The notes under the pieces: generated by a model
What the model was told of the DNA's origin: nothing
Databases searched by the model: none
Seen by the model: only the letters and a program-made list of their open reading frames with translations
Shown: piece by piece, positions 16,561 to 24,826 of the stretch
Position numbering within the stretch: position 1 is the stretch's first letter
Layout of the letters: every line of letters starts with the position of its first letter
Assembly: GCF_003996965.1 (NCBI RefSeq)
Contig: NZ_QWDM01000005.1
Coordinates: forward strand, 186,001 to 250,000
Length of the DNA: 64,000 nt
Direction: 5' to 3'
DNA from: Flavobacterium cupreum
GTDB lineage: Bacteria; Bacteroidota; Bacteroidia; Flavobacteriales; Flavobacteriaceae
Translations under genes and position numbers: made by a program

Positions 16561-17769
16561 TTTTTTCTTTTTGGTTGCCGGTTTTGTCGCGGCTTTTGTT
16601 TCCGCTTTTGGCTTCTCGGCAGCCACTTCAGTAGTGTTGTTTTTTTCTGTTCCTCTTGAAAATAGCTCAGCGTTTTCAAACCATTGATTGCCTAATACGG
16701 TTCCGTCGGGTTTAAGAAATCCCCATTTTCCTTCGTTTTTTACTCTTGCCAAACCATCGATAAATCCTTTGTCCTGTTGTACAAACAAAGCAATTACGAA
16801 TCCGTTTGAAGTAATAGCATATTGGGTAGGAATTACGAGTTTTCCGCTTTCATTGATGAATCCCCAGTTTTTTTCTTTTACAGGAGCCAGTCCGTTTGAA
16901 CTGAAAACTTCCGCATCACTATAGGTTGGCGGAATAATGAATTCTGCTTTTGGGTTGATGTATCCCCATTTTGACCCCACACAAACAGGAGCTAAATTTT
17001 TTGAGAACGCTTTTGCTTTATCATAAATAGGCAGAATTACCCAGTTTCCTTTTAAGTCAATGAATCCGATTTTCCCGTTCTTTTTCGCATAGGTTAAATC
17101 CTGTGTTTCAAAATCCCAGATTTTTTCAGCACCTTCTACCGCAATAAACTTTCCGCCACTTACGATTCCAAACGTTTTATCTTTTCGGGCCCAGGTTGTA
17201 TTTTTAAAATAATTGCCTATTTCGTCATAAGCAGGTTCAACAGCTTCTTTGCCATTAGCACTTATAATTCCCCATTTTTTATTCAGTTCCACTCTTGCAA
17301 AACCATTTTCAAAAGGTTTGATCTGGTCGTATTTGGGTTCTAAAACAACGGTCATTCCGGAATTGATTAATCCCACTTTATCTGCTTGTCTGATAAAAGC
17401 AAGCCCATTATTAAAATCAAATAGTTTTTCTGTTGCAGGTGCTTTTTGAATTTCACCTTTTTTGTTGATATAGACCCAATCCTTACCTTTTTTTACAATT
17501 GCAATTCCGCTGTTAAAATCTTTGGTATCATCAAAAGCTGCAGGAATTACCCAGCTTCCCTTGGTGTCAATAAACCCCCATTTTCCATTGTCTTCTACAG
17601 CCGCCAGACCTTCGGAAAAACTTTTGGCAGCTTTGTACTGAGGCTCGATTTTAAAGCTTCCATCCTTGGAGAGATATCCAATTTTACCATTTTTTTTCAC
17701 CAAAGCCAATTCCTGGCTATTAACAAACTGAATAAATAATAACAATAAAAAAAGAAAAGTTTTTTTCAT
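16558..17769 (-). CDS. Secreted WG-repeat protein
   Basis: A 403-residue protein from the ATG at 17769 (MKKTFLFLLLLF); a TTG further upstream is possible but would bury the signal peptide. The first 19 residues are a signal peptide ending in VNSQ. The rest consists of about nine WG repeats of roughly 40 residues (pattern GKWGFIDxKGxWVIPxxFDxxxxFxxGLAxV), a beta-rich repeat common in Bacteroidetes. The C-terminus is a Lys/Ala/Thr-rich tail ending in KKKK. It lies between tal and fabG in the pigment run, in the same direction. I see no enzyme motif; a periplasmic or surface scaffold is possible. Confidence 0.8.
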   Translation of the reverse strand: MKKTFLFLLLLFIQFVNSQELALVKKNGKIGYLSKDGSFKIEPQYKAAKSFSEGLAAVEDNGKWGFIDTKGSWVIPAAFDDTKDFNSGIAIVKKGKDWVYINKKGEIQKAPATEKLFDFNNGLAFIRQADKVGLINSGMTVVLEPKYDQIKPFENGFARVELNKKWGIISANGKEAVEPAYDEIGNYFKNTTWARKDKTFGIVSGGKFIAVEGAEKIWDFETQDLTYAKKNGKIGFIDLKGNWVILPIYDKAKAFSKNLAPVCVGSKWGYINPKAEFIIPPTYSDAEVFSSNGLAPVKEKNWGFINESGKLVIPTQYAITSNGFVIALFVQQDKGFIDGLARVKNEGKWGFLKPDGTVLGNQWFENAELFSRGTEKNNTTEVAAEKPKAETKAATKPATKKKK

Positions 17770-17807
17770 GGGTTTAAGATTCAAGATTAATAATAGAAAT
17801 ATGTGGT

Positions 17808-19328
17808 TTAACTGTTTATGAGGTAGTCTTTTACGTTTTGAACAAAAGGATACATCACCTGATCCTGCTTAAATATTGGAATTATATTTCGAACATCATC
17901 GTACCATTTTTTGGTGACAGATGAAATTTTATCTTTCTGATCTAAATAATCAATGGCCTGAACGATTGTAATCATTTCGATTGCCAGTACTTCAAATGCA
18001 TTTTCGATTACTTTTGAGGTAATCACGGCAGCATTTGTTCCCATACTTACAATATCCTGATTGTCATTGTTGTTTGGAATACTGTGCACATACATTGGGT
18101 TAGACAACATCTGGCTTTCGGCAGTAGTTGAGGTAGCAGTAAACTGAACACCCTGCATTCCGAAATTAAATCCTAATGTTCCCAAATTTACGAATGGAGG
18201 AAGGATTTCGTTGATTTTTGAATTTAATAAATAATTCAACTGACGTTCTGCCAGCATCGTTAATTTGGTGATAACGATTTTTAATTTATCCATTTCAAGC
18301 GAAATATAATCGCCATGAAAGTTACCTCCGTGATAGACATGTCTGTTTTTGACGTCGATAATCGGATTGTCGTTTGCGGAGTTAAATTCATCCTCCAGAA
18401 TCGAAGCCACATTATTGATGGTTTCTAAAACCGGACCTAAAATCTGAGGTACGCAACGCAGTGAATAATATTCCTGAACTTTTTCCTTAAAAATTTCTTC
18501 GGTATTTTCTCCTGAATATAAGTGATCTTCTCTTTTACGGATCAAAGTACTGTCCGAAAGATTTTGTCTCATTCTGGCAGCAACTTCCTGTTGTCCTTTA
18601 TGACGTTTGGTTTGGTTTAGTTCTTCAGAAAAGTGATCGTCATACGCCTGAACCAATTCGTTTATGGCACAGGAACACTTTAACGACCAGTCTAATAATT
18701 TATTGGCATGATGTACATTTACCACTCCAATTCCAGTCATAACCGAAGTTCCGTTGATTAATGCAAGTCCTTCCCTGATTTCTACCTGAATAGGTTTTAA
18801 GCCTTCAATTTCAAAAACTTCCGGAGTTGGTCTTCGGTCTCCTTTATAAAAAACTTCACCTTCGCCGATTAAAACTAAAGCAAGATGTGACAATTGTACT
18901 AAGTCTCCGCTGGCCCCCACACCACCGTGTTCGAAAATTAAAGGGGTAATATCTCTGTTGATCAGCTCGGCCATTAAATGAATTACTGACGGGTGAACGC
19001 CTGAATTTCCTAAAGAAAGCGTATTTAGTCGCGCGAGGATGGCTGCTTTGGCACAGACAGGGCTCAAAGGTTTTCCTGTTCCTGAGGAGTGGCTTCTGAT
19101 TAAATTATATTGCAGCTGAATCTGGTCAGATTCTTTAATCCGGTATTGCGCCATTGGTCCAAAGCCCGTATTTACGCCGTATATTACTTTATTTCCTGAA
19201 AATTCCTTTAAAAAATTAAAGCTTTCATTTACTCTGTTTAAAACAATATCGCTAACAACAACTTTGTTATTTCCAAAGATAATAGACTCGAATTCTGCTA
19301 AACTTAAATATTCATTAATTGTATTCAT
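17808..19328 (-). CDS. tal: Tyrosine ammonia-lyase
   Basis: A 506-residue member of the aromatic amino acid lyase family, recognisably almost the same as the characterised F. johnsoniae tyrosine ammonia-lyase. The MIO prosthetic group forms from ASG at residues 139-141 (GGVGASGDLVQLSH), the catalytic Tyr is in VIYGVNTGFG (about 50), and the selectivity-loop His is in IRSHSSGTG (about 80). It deaminates tyrosine to 4-coumarate, the aromatic starter of flexirubin. It is divergent from the halogenase-like gene across a 102 bp spacer with a promoter and a perfect palindrome. Histidine ammonia-lyase is the alternative reading, but sequence and context favour tyrosine. Confidence 0.92.
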   Translation of the reverse strand: MNTINEYLSLAEFESIIFGNNKVVVSDIVLNRVNESFNFLKEFSGNKVIYGVNTGFGPMAQYRIKESDQIQLQYNLIRSHSSGTGKPLSPVCAKAAILARLNTLSLGNSGVHPSVIHLMAELINRDITPLIFEHGGVGASGDLVQLSHLALVLIGEGEVFYKGDRRPTPEVFEIEGLKPIQVEIREGLALINGTSVMTGIGVVNVHHANKLLDWSLKCSCAINELVQAYDDHFSEELNQTKRHKGQQEVAARMRQNLSDSTLIRKREDHLYSGENTEEIFKEKVQEYYSLRCVPQILGPVLETINNVASILEDEFNSANDNPIIDVKNRHVYHGGNFHGDYISLEMDKLKIVITKLTMLAERQLNYLLNSKINEILPPFVNLGTLGFNFGMQGVQFTATSTTAESQMLSNPMYVHSIPNNNDNQDIVSMGTNAAVITSKVIENAFEVLAIEMITIVQAIDYLDQKDKISSVTKKWYDDVRNIIPIFKQDQVMYPFVQNVKDYLINS

Positions 19329-19364
19329 TAAATCGTTTTTGGTTGTGCTAATTTAATTTTATTT

Positions 19365-19390
19365 ATCAAAATAAATGTAGTTATTTTGAT
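19365..19390. promoter_or_regulatory. Perfect palindrome in the tal/halogenase divergent spacer
   Basis: ATCAAAATAA and its exact complement TTATTTTGAT flank a 6-base spacer (ATGTAG). The palindrome covers the predicted transcription start of tal and lies 41-66 bp upstream of the halogenase-like start codon, so one regulator could control both genes. The binding protein is unknown. Confidence 0.6.
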
Positions 19391-19395
19391 GATGG

Positions 19396-19403
19396 CAAAT
19401 GTA
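19396..19403 (-). promoter_or_regulatory. Predicted -7 box of the tal promoter
   Basis: TACATTTG on the minus strand matches the Bacteroidetes -7 consensus TAnnTTTG. Transcription would start near 19390, about 60 nt before the tal ATG. A convincing -33 element is not evident, so the promoter may need an activator at the adjacent palindrome. Confidence 0.5.
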
Positions 19404-19430
19404 AGTTAAATAAATCATAACATTTCTAAT

Positions 19431-20693
19431 ATGACAAAGGAGTTTGTAGATGTTTTAATCATAGGCGCAGGACCTTCTGGATGCGTTTCGGCATCGTATC
19501 TTCATAAAAATAACGTTAAGATAAAAGTGGTGGAAAAAACAAAATTCCCAAGACTTGTGGTCGGCGAAAGCCTCATCCCAAGAGTTATGGACCATTTTGC
19601 GGAGGCCGAGCTTTTTGAGAGTCTTGACGCCATGAATTTTGAAAAGAAATTAGGTGCCCGTTTTATCCGGGGAGAAGAGATTTGTGTTTTTGATTTCAGT
19701 AAAAAATTTGGTGAAGGCTGGGATTGGACCTGGCAGGTGCCAAGAGCCGATTTTGACAATACAATGGCGCAGGAAGTCATAAGAAAAGGAATTGACCTGG
19801 AATTTGAATCGGAAGTGCTCGAAGTTTCTTTTGAAGGAAAAAAATCGAAGACCCTTGTAAAAGATAAGGATGGAAATTTAAAAGAAATTCACGCCGATTT
19901 TATTATCGATTCCAGCGGGTACGGACGTGTTTTGCCAAGGCTTTTAGATCTGGATACGCCGTCAAAGCTTGATCCGCATTCTTCGATATTTACGCACGTA
20001 AAAGACATTAACAGACCGGAAGGAGAGGAAGGGACCCAGATTTCATTTGATATTCTGGAAACCGAAGTCTGGTTATGGGTGATTCCGTTTTCGAATGGAA
20101 ATACAAGTTTGGGTGTTGTCGGGCCGACGGATTTTATCAATTCGCTTTCAGAAAATAAAGACAATGCCGAGGCTTTGCGAAATGCCATTCAGAAATCGGA
20201 TTATTATATTAAGAGATTCAAAGGAACCGAGTTTTTATTCGAGCCGGTGAAGCTGGAGAATTATTCGAGAGCCGTAAAAAGAATGTACGGCGATGGTTTT
20301 GCCTTAACGGGAAACAGTTCTGAATTCTTAGATCCTGTTTTTTCATCAGGAGTTGCTTTTGCGACCGAATCCGGAATGCTCGCAGCAAAATTATACCTGA
20401 AAGAAGCACAAGGAATTGAAGTAGACTGGGAAACTGAATTTACAGGATACATGAAACGCGGCATTGCTGTTTTTACCACTTACGTGAAAGAATGGTACAC
20501 CGGAAACCTTCAGACGTTATTTTTCCACCAGCCGGAAAACCCGGATGTGAAAGAAAAAATCTGCTCGGTTCTGGCAGGGTATGTATGGAATGAAGAAAAT
20601 CCGTTTGTAAAAAAACATGATCACGTGATCGCAAATATGGCCTATTTACTAAATATGCAAAAAGAAGAAAAAGAAAACCCTAGTGTAAACTAG
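19431..20693 (+). CDS. FAD-dependent halogenase-like monooxygenase
   Basis: A 420-residue flavoprotein with the features of flavin-dependent halogenases: GAGPSG at 12-17, GESLIP at 45-50, a candidate catalytic Lys in FEKKLGARF (about 72-73), WLWVIP at 214-219 (the WxWxIP motif that blocks monooxygenation), and FLDPVFSSG at 299-307 (the Fx.Px.Sx.G motif). Halogenated flexirubins are known from Bacteroidetes, so chlorination of the phenol or resorcinol ring is a reasonable role. A geranylgeranyl-reductase-like or hydroxylase function remains possible. It is the only plus-strand gene of the locus and is divergent from tal. A terminator hairpin overlaps its last codons and stop. Confidence 0.7.
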   Translation: MTKEFVDVLIIGAGPSGCVSASYLHKNNVKIKVVEKTKFPRLVVGESLIPRVMDHFAEAELFESLDAMNFEKKLGARFIRGEEICVFDFSKKFGEGWDWTWQVPRADFDNTMAQEVIRKGIDLEFESEVLEVSFEGKKSKTLVKDKDGNLKEIHADFIIDSSGYGRVLPRLLDLDTPSKLDPHSSIFTHVKDINRPEGEEGTQISFDILETEVWLWVIPFSNGNTSLGVVGPTDFINSLSENKDNAEALRNAIQKSDYYIKRFKGTEFLFEPVKLENYSRAVKRMYGDGFALTGNSSEFLDPVFSSGVAFATESGMLAAKLYLKEAQGIEVDWETEFTGYMKRGIAVFTTYVKEWYTGNLQTLFFHQPENPDVKEKICSVLAGYVWNEENPFVKKHDHVIANMAYLLNMQKEEKENPSVN

Positions 20694-20704
20694 GGTTTTT
20701 TTAT
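20674..20704. terminator. Bidirectional terminator overlapping the halogenase stop codon
   Basis: AAAACCCTAGT and ACTAGGGTTTT pair around a GTAA loop and are followed by a T run on the plus strand and preceded by A-rich sequence for the minus strand. The TAG stop codon lies in the right arm. It can serve both the halogenase-like gene and the convergent gene at 20709. Confidence 0.85.
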
Positions 20705-20708
20705 GGTT

Positions 20709-21317
20709 TTATTTGTACGCTTTCTTCAGAATCATTTTCGAAAGTGATTTTGCGGTTTTAGCATATCCTTCCCCAATTCTGGATTCATTACTGTAATTAT
20801 TTCCCCATTGATCTCCGGGAGCTTCCTCACTTGTAATTTCCAACAGAACATTTGATTTATTGGCAGTTTCCACAAACTTTAGGTTTGTGCTTACTTTTGC
20901 CGGTTGTTTCATAATACCAGCATCCCAGCCCGGATAAATCCACACGGTCTGTACAATTAAATTATAACGGGCACTCGTTAGATTTTCCTGAAAATTTACA
21001 TCTTTCTTTTCTTTTGTCATAACGACATTAGCTAATTCAAGAAATTTAGGACTCCAGATTAATTCCGGGGAAGACTTCCATCTTTTTTTCCAGGCATCAC
21101 CATTTCCTTTGATCTTTGTATTTAAATCTGCCGTTCTTTCTTCAACATACTGAGCTTCAGATTTTTTTTCTTTCATCATAGTAAAATTACTATAATCAAA
21201 CACCACATTAATTTCTTTCTGATCTTTCAAAAAAGCAAAATCGCCTTTTACAACTTCCATGTCCTGTGCAAATGCTGCGCCAGAGATAAATAACAATGCA
21301 ATTACTAGTTTTTTCAT
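20709..21317 (-). CDS. Secreted protein of unknown function
   Basis: A 202-residue protein from the ATG at 21317; a TTG start further upstream would displace the signal peptide. MKKLVIALLFISGAAFAQ is a clear signal peptide. The mature part is mixed charged and aromatic, with FDYSNFTMMKEKKSEAQYVEER, a central WKKRWKSSPELIW block and a C-terminal GEGYAKTAKSLSKMILKKAYK helix. I recognise no catalytic motif; it resembles hypothetical exported proteins of Flavobacteria. It converges on the halogenase-like gene and shares its terminator. A role in pigment export or in sugar metabolism cannot be argued from sequence. Confidence 0.75.
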   Translation of the reverse strand: MKKLVIALLFISGAAFAQDMEVVKGDFAFLKDQKEINVVFDYSNFTMMKEKKSEAQYVEERTADLNTKIKGNGDAWKKRWKSSPELIWSPKFLELANVVMTKEKKDVNFQENLTSARYNLIVQTVWIYPGWDAGIMKQPAKVSTNLKFVETANKSNVLLEITSEEAPGDQWGNNYSNESRIGEGYAKTAKSLSKMILKKAYK

Positions 21318-21406
21318 AAAATTGGTTAAAATATTAGGGTTCAAATTTAGATTTTTTTTTATGAAAAGCTATTTTATCTGCCATTAATTTATCAGGAAAA
21401 AAGTGA

Positions 21407-21745
21407 TTATTTTAGTTCAAATATTTTTTCCGTCAGAATCCATTTTTCTCCCGGTTTTGCCCAGGGCAGGGCTTGCTGGAATTTCCACATCAACGCTTCC
21501 CATTCCTGTACTTTTGGGTTTTCGGCATCCAATGCAGCTTTCTTTTCAAACGTAAAATCTTCACTGGCTTCAATAATCATAAACAACCGGTTTCCCGTAC
21601 AATAAATATCCAGCACGGAAATCCCGGAACCTTTAATACTATCGATAATTTCCGGCCAGACGTTTTTATGAAGTTCTTTGTATTCCTCAATCAGATTTGC
21701 ATCCTCTTTCAGGTCTAAGGCGAGACAGAATTTTTGTGTAGTCAT
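21407..21745 (-). CDS. L-rhamnose mutarotase-family protein
   Basis: A 112-residue dimeric alpha/beta barrel protein of the RhaM (L-rhamnose/L-fucose mutarotase, DUF718) family. Family landmarks are the N-terminal FCLALDLKEDANLIEEYKELH, with the conserved His in ELHKNVWPEI, and the C-terminal PKVQEWEALMWKFQQALPWAKPGEKW. It would interconvert sugar anomers in the cytoplasm. It lies downstream of the symporter gene, separated from it by a terminator hairpin, and has its own promoter candidate. No rhamnose or fucose catabolic gene is in the window, so the sugar is uncertain. Confidence 0.85.
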   Translation of the reverse strand: MTTQKFCLALDLKEDANLIEEYKELHKNVWPEIIDSIKGSGISVLDIYCTGNRLFMIIEASEDFTFEKKAALDAENPKVQEWEALMWKFQQALPWAKPGEKWILTEKIFELK

Positions 21746-21757
21746 ATGGTATAGAAA

Positions 21758-21786
21758 GAAAGTTAGATTGTTACTTTTTTGTCAAA
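21758..21786 (-). promoter_or_regulatory. Candidate promoter of the mutarotase gene
   Basis: On the minus strand TTTG (21783-21786), 17 bp, then TAACTTTC (21758-21765) approximates TTTG-N17-TAnnTTTG. Transcription would begin close to the ATG at 21745, giving a very short leader. Confidence 0.4.
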
Positions 21787-21802
21787 GGATTAATTTATAA
21801 AA

Positions 21803-21831
21803 AAAAGACTGTCGTTTGCAGACAGTCTTTT
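21803..21831. terminator. Bidirectional terminator after the symporter gene
   Basis: AAAAGACTGTC and GACAGTCTTTT pair perfectly (11 bp) around a GTTTGCA loop, with an A/T run on each side. It lies 32 bp past the symporter stop on the minus strand. Confidence 0.85.
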
Positions 21832-21862
21832 AATTCTTCAAAAAATATAGTAATAAATTATA

Positions 21863-23548
21863 CTACCAGAATTTAACATATAAAGCCACAATAATCAATA
21901 ATGTAATTACGATTAAAACCGTAGTTTGTGGTTTCACTTTAAACATTTCAGAGTCTATTTCAAACGCTTTAGGATTTACTTTTGGTCCTGCAAAACTGAT
22001 TCCGATCATGGCCAGCATCGTAAAGAAGAATGATAATCCCATACAGATGTGGAAAGGAATTTCGAAAGCACCTTTTCCGTTAGGATAAGCCGTGTATAAT
22101 AACGTTTCGTTTCCGAACAGCATAGGAGCATATTCGTTGAATAATACCGATAATACAAATCCTAAAATTACACCCACAATCGCTGCAGTTCCGGTAGTTC
22201 TTTTCCAGAACATCCCAAGGAAGAACATGGCAAAAACTCCCGGGCTGATAAATCCGGTATATTTTTGAATGTAGGTGAATCCACCCACTCCGCCAATTCC
22301 TAAAATATCATTCCACGTAAATAAAACAGCTAAAAGCATGGCAGCAAAAACGGCAATTCTACCAATGTTTACCTGTTGTTTTTCGCCGGCTTGTTTCTGG
22401 ATGTATTTTTTATGAATATCTAAAGTATAGATTGTCGAGATACTGTTTACTTTTCCGGCCAAAGAAGCTACAATTGCAGCAGTCAGCGCCGCTACAGAAA
22501 GTCCTTTTAAACCTGTTGGTAAGAATGTTAATACGGCAGAATAAGCACCGTCTTTTCCTCCCACTAATTGTGGTAAATGTCCGTTTTGATATAAAACATA
22601 AGCAGCAATACCAGGCAACATTACGATTAAAGGCATTAATAATTTTAGCATCCCTGCGAATAAAATACCGGTACGCGCTGTTTGTAAATCGGCACCCAAA
22701 GCTCTTTGTGTAATGTATTGGTTACATCCCCAATAGTTTAAGTTGATGATCCAGATACCGGCAAGGTAAGACATCAGCCCCGGGAACGTCAAATATTTAT
22801 CAATATCAAGCTGGGAAGAAGTTGCTGTTGGTTTTGGAATAATCATTTTGAAATGCTCCGGAGCTTCTCTCATTAAAACTTTGAAACCGGCAATAGCATT
22901 TTCGCCAACACCAAAATATTGTCCAACCGTTGTTAATGCAATATAAGAGGTTACCAAACCACCAATAATTAAAACAGCTACCTGAATAACGTCTGTGTAC
23001 GCTACAACCTTCATCCCTCCTAAAGAGATGAACAGCGCAAACACAGCCAATCCAATCATAATTACATGCAGATACTCTCCGCCCGCAAGTCCGTTAATCG
23101 CAACCGCCCCTAAATATAAAATAGAAGTTAAGTTTACAAAAACGTATAAAAACAACCAGAAAACGGCCATAATTAAGGCGGTCGATTCGTTGTAACGCGT
23201 TTTTAAGAACTGAGGCATTGTGTAAATCTTATTCTTAAGATAGACCGGAATAAACCAAACCGCTACAATAATTAAAGCAACAGCAGCCAGCCATTCGTAG
23301 GCAGCAACTGCAATTCCTAAAAAGAAACCTTCCCCACTCATTCCGATGAATTGCTCAGCAGAAATATTGGAAGCAATTAAAGAAGCTCCAATAGCCCACC
23401 AGGTTAAATTCCCTTCAGCCAAAAAGTAAGCTTTGGCATCCTGTTCGTCTTGTTTACGTTTACGGTAAACAGTATAACCGTAGACCGAAACTACGATGAA
23501 ATAAATAATAAAAACCGCATAATCTGCGAAAGCGAGGTTCTGGTTCAT
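21863..23548 (-). CDS. Sodium/sugar symporter, SSS family (candidate arabinose or galactose transporter)
   Basis: A 561-residue membrane protein with about 14 hydrophobic segments and the sodium:solute symporter pattern: ASLIASNISAEQFIGMSGEGF near residue 55 is the SGLT-like segment, GGMKVVAYTDVIQ lies near 180, and AALTAAIVASLAGKVNSISTIYTLD near 365 is the sodium-site helix. Its order after galT-galK-galM suggests galactose. However, it has its own promoter with an AraR-type palindrome upstream, and the window has no other arabinose transporter. I therefore infer import of L-arabinose, perhaps galactose as well. A terminator follows. Confidence 0.85.
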   Translation of the reverse strand: MNQNLAFADYAVFIIYFIVVSVYGYTVYRKRKQDEQDAKAYFLAEGNLTWWAIGASLIASNISAEQFIGMSGEGFFLGIAVAAYEWLAAVALIIVAVWFIPVYLKNKIYTMPQFLKTRYNESTALIMAVFWLFLYVFVNLTSILYLGAVAINGLAGGEYLHVIMIGLAVFALFISLGGMKVVAYTDVIQVAVLIIGGLVTSYIALTTVGQYFGVGENAIAGFKVLMREAPEHFKMIIPKPTATSSQLDIDKYLTFPGLMSYLAGIWIINLNYWGCNQYITQRALGADLQTARTGILFAGMLKLLMPLIVMLPGIAAYVLYQNGHLPQLVGGKDGAYSAVLTFLPTGLKGLSVAALTAAIVASLAGKVNSISTIYTLDIHKKYIQKQAGEKQQVNIGRIAVFAAMLLAVLFTWNDILGIGGVGGFTYIQKYTGFISPGVFAMFFLGMFWKRTTGTAAIVGVILGFVLSVLFNEYAPMLFGNETLLYTAYPNGKGAFEIPFHICMGLSFFFTMLAMIGISFAGPKVNPKAFEIDSEMFKVKPQTTVLIVITLLIIVALYVKFW

Positions 23549-23662
23549 TGTTAGTAATAGTTTAAAATTAGTAAAGGTGATTGTTTGTTTATTGTTTAAT
23601 CCGTCTTAAAATAAAATATATGTTTTTATTCTGTTTTTTTTTATGAAAAATGAAGCCAAAGT

Positions 23663-23718
23663 CAAAAATAGGATAAAAATCCAGTTCCACACCAAACACA
23701 AATGTGTTTTTAACATTT
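23663..23718 (-). promoter_or_regulatory. Symporter promoter with AraR-type operator
   Basis: On the minus strand a -33 TTTG (23693-23696), 22 bp and a -7 TATTTTTG (23663-23670) form a Bacteroidetes promoter with a leader of about 105 nt. Immediately upstream of the -33 lies AAATGT-N7-ACATTT (23700-23718), a perfect palindrome with the same half-site spacing as the sites before araR, the arabinofuranosidase gene and araB. Confidence 0.6.
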
Positions 23719-23757
23719 ATAACTGCATTATTTCATTAAATGTAATTTTTAGTTCAC

Positions 23758-24810
23758 TTAAGCTTTGCTTTTATAATGCACCTCTGACAATTGCCTTAAA
23801 GCTTCTGCACTTTTTTCGGGAGTAATATCCCTTTGTGATTCTCCCAGCATTTCATATCCAACCATAAATTTCTTAACCGTTGCAGATCGCAATAAAGGGG
23901 GATAAAAATGCATGTGAAAATGCCATTCCGCATGTTCCAGGCCATCTGTCGGAGCCTGGTGAATTCCTGATGAATAGGGGAAAGAAGTATTGAACAAGTT
24001 ATCGTACTTAGAAGTCAGCTGTTTTAGGATTGTAGCAAAAGAAGTAGTTTCATCAGCAGTAAAATCGTTGATTTTTCCAAAAGTTCGTTTGCTGATAATC
24101 ATTGTCTCATAAGGCCAGGTTGCCCAAAAAGGAACCAGTGCTACAAAATGATCATTTTCGATTACAACGCGTTCCCCTGATCTTAGCTCTGCCTGCAAGT
24201 AATCGGCCAGCATCGTCCTGCCATTTTTGTCAAAATAAGCCTTTAGGTTTTTTTGCGTTTTTTCTACCTGCGTCGGTAAGGAGGACTGTGCCCAGATTTG
24301 CCCGTGTGGATGCGGGTTGCTGCAGCCCATTACACTTCCTTTATTTTCGAAAATCTGAACGTGATTGATGTATTTGATATTTCCTAAATCAGTATATTCT
24401 TTTTGCCAGGTCTTAATGATATTTTCAATTCCGTCAATAGTCATTTCCGGTAAGGTAAGATCATGGTTAGGTGAAAAACAAACCACCCGCGAGATTCCGC
24501 GTTCGGGTTGTGCTTTAAAAAAAGTATGTTTGATATCTTCTTCAAACATGATTTCATCCTGCTTCATTGCGGCAAAATCATTCTCAAATACAAAACTGCC
24601 ATCGTATTTGGGATTGCTGACTCCATTGGCACGAACATTCCCCGGACAGAGGTAGCAAGTGGGGTCATATTGAGGCAAAGCTTCGGTTGAAATTGTTTCG
24701 TTTTGTCCCTGCCATGGACGTTTTGCACGATGAGGTGATACTAAAACCCATTCGTTGATTAGCGGATTGAAACGTCTGTGCGGATCTTCGGTAATGTCAA
24801 AATTTTTCAT
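23758..24810 (-). CDS. galT: UDP-glucose--hexose-1-phosphate uridylyltransferase
   Basis: A 350-residue Leloir-pathway enzyme that swaps UMP between UDP-glucose and galactose 1-phosphate. The active-site motif is NPHPHGQIWA with the nucleophilic His about residue 165. The N-terminal RRFNPLINEWVLVSPHRAKRPWQGQ and the zinc-binding CYLCPGN region are typical. The length matches the family. It follows galK by 16 bp on the same strand and forms a galM-galK-galT operon read leftward from the divergent GntR regulator. Confidence 0.95.
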   Translation of the reverse strand: MKNFDITEDPHRRFNPLINEWVLVSPHRAKRPWQGQNETISTEALPQYDPTCYLCPGNVRANGVSNPKYDGSFVFENDFAAMKQDEIMFEEDIKHTFFKAQPERGISRVVCFSPNHDLTLPEMTIDGIENIIKTWQKEYTDLGNIKYINHVQIFENKGSVMGCSNPHPHGQIWAQSSLPTQVEKTQKNLKAYFDKNGRTMLADYLQAELRSGERVVIENDHFVALVPFWATWPYETMIISKRTFGKINDFTADETTSFATILKQLTSKYDNLFNTSFPYSSGIHQAPTDGLEHAEWHFHMHFYPPLLRSATVKKFMVGYEMLGESQRDITPEKSAEALRQLSEVHYKSKA

Positions 24811-24826
24811 TGTACTGCTAGTGGTA

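Noticed and set aside
3285..19328. Internal terminators in the flexirubin run
   Set aside because: I looked for stem plus T-run signals in the larger gaps (3206-3284, 4434-4538, 13065-13135, 15499-15645) and saw none that convinced me.
21863..23548. Symporter as a member of the galM-galK-galT operon
   Set aside because: A 209 bp gap with its own consensus promoter and AraR-type site argues for separate transcription; read-through from galT cannot be excluded.
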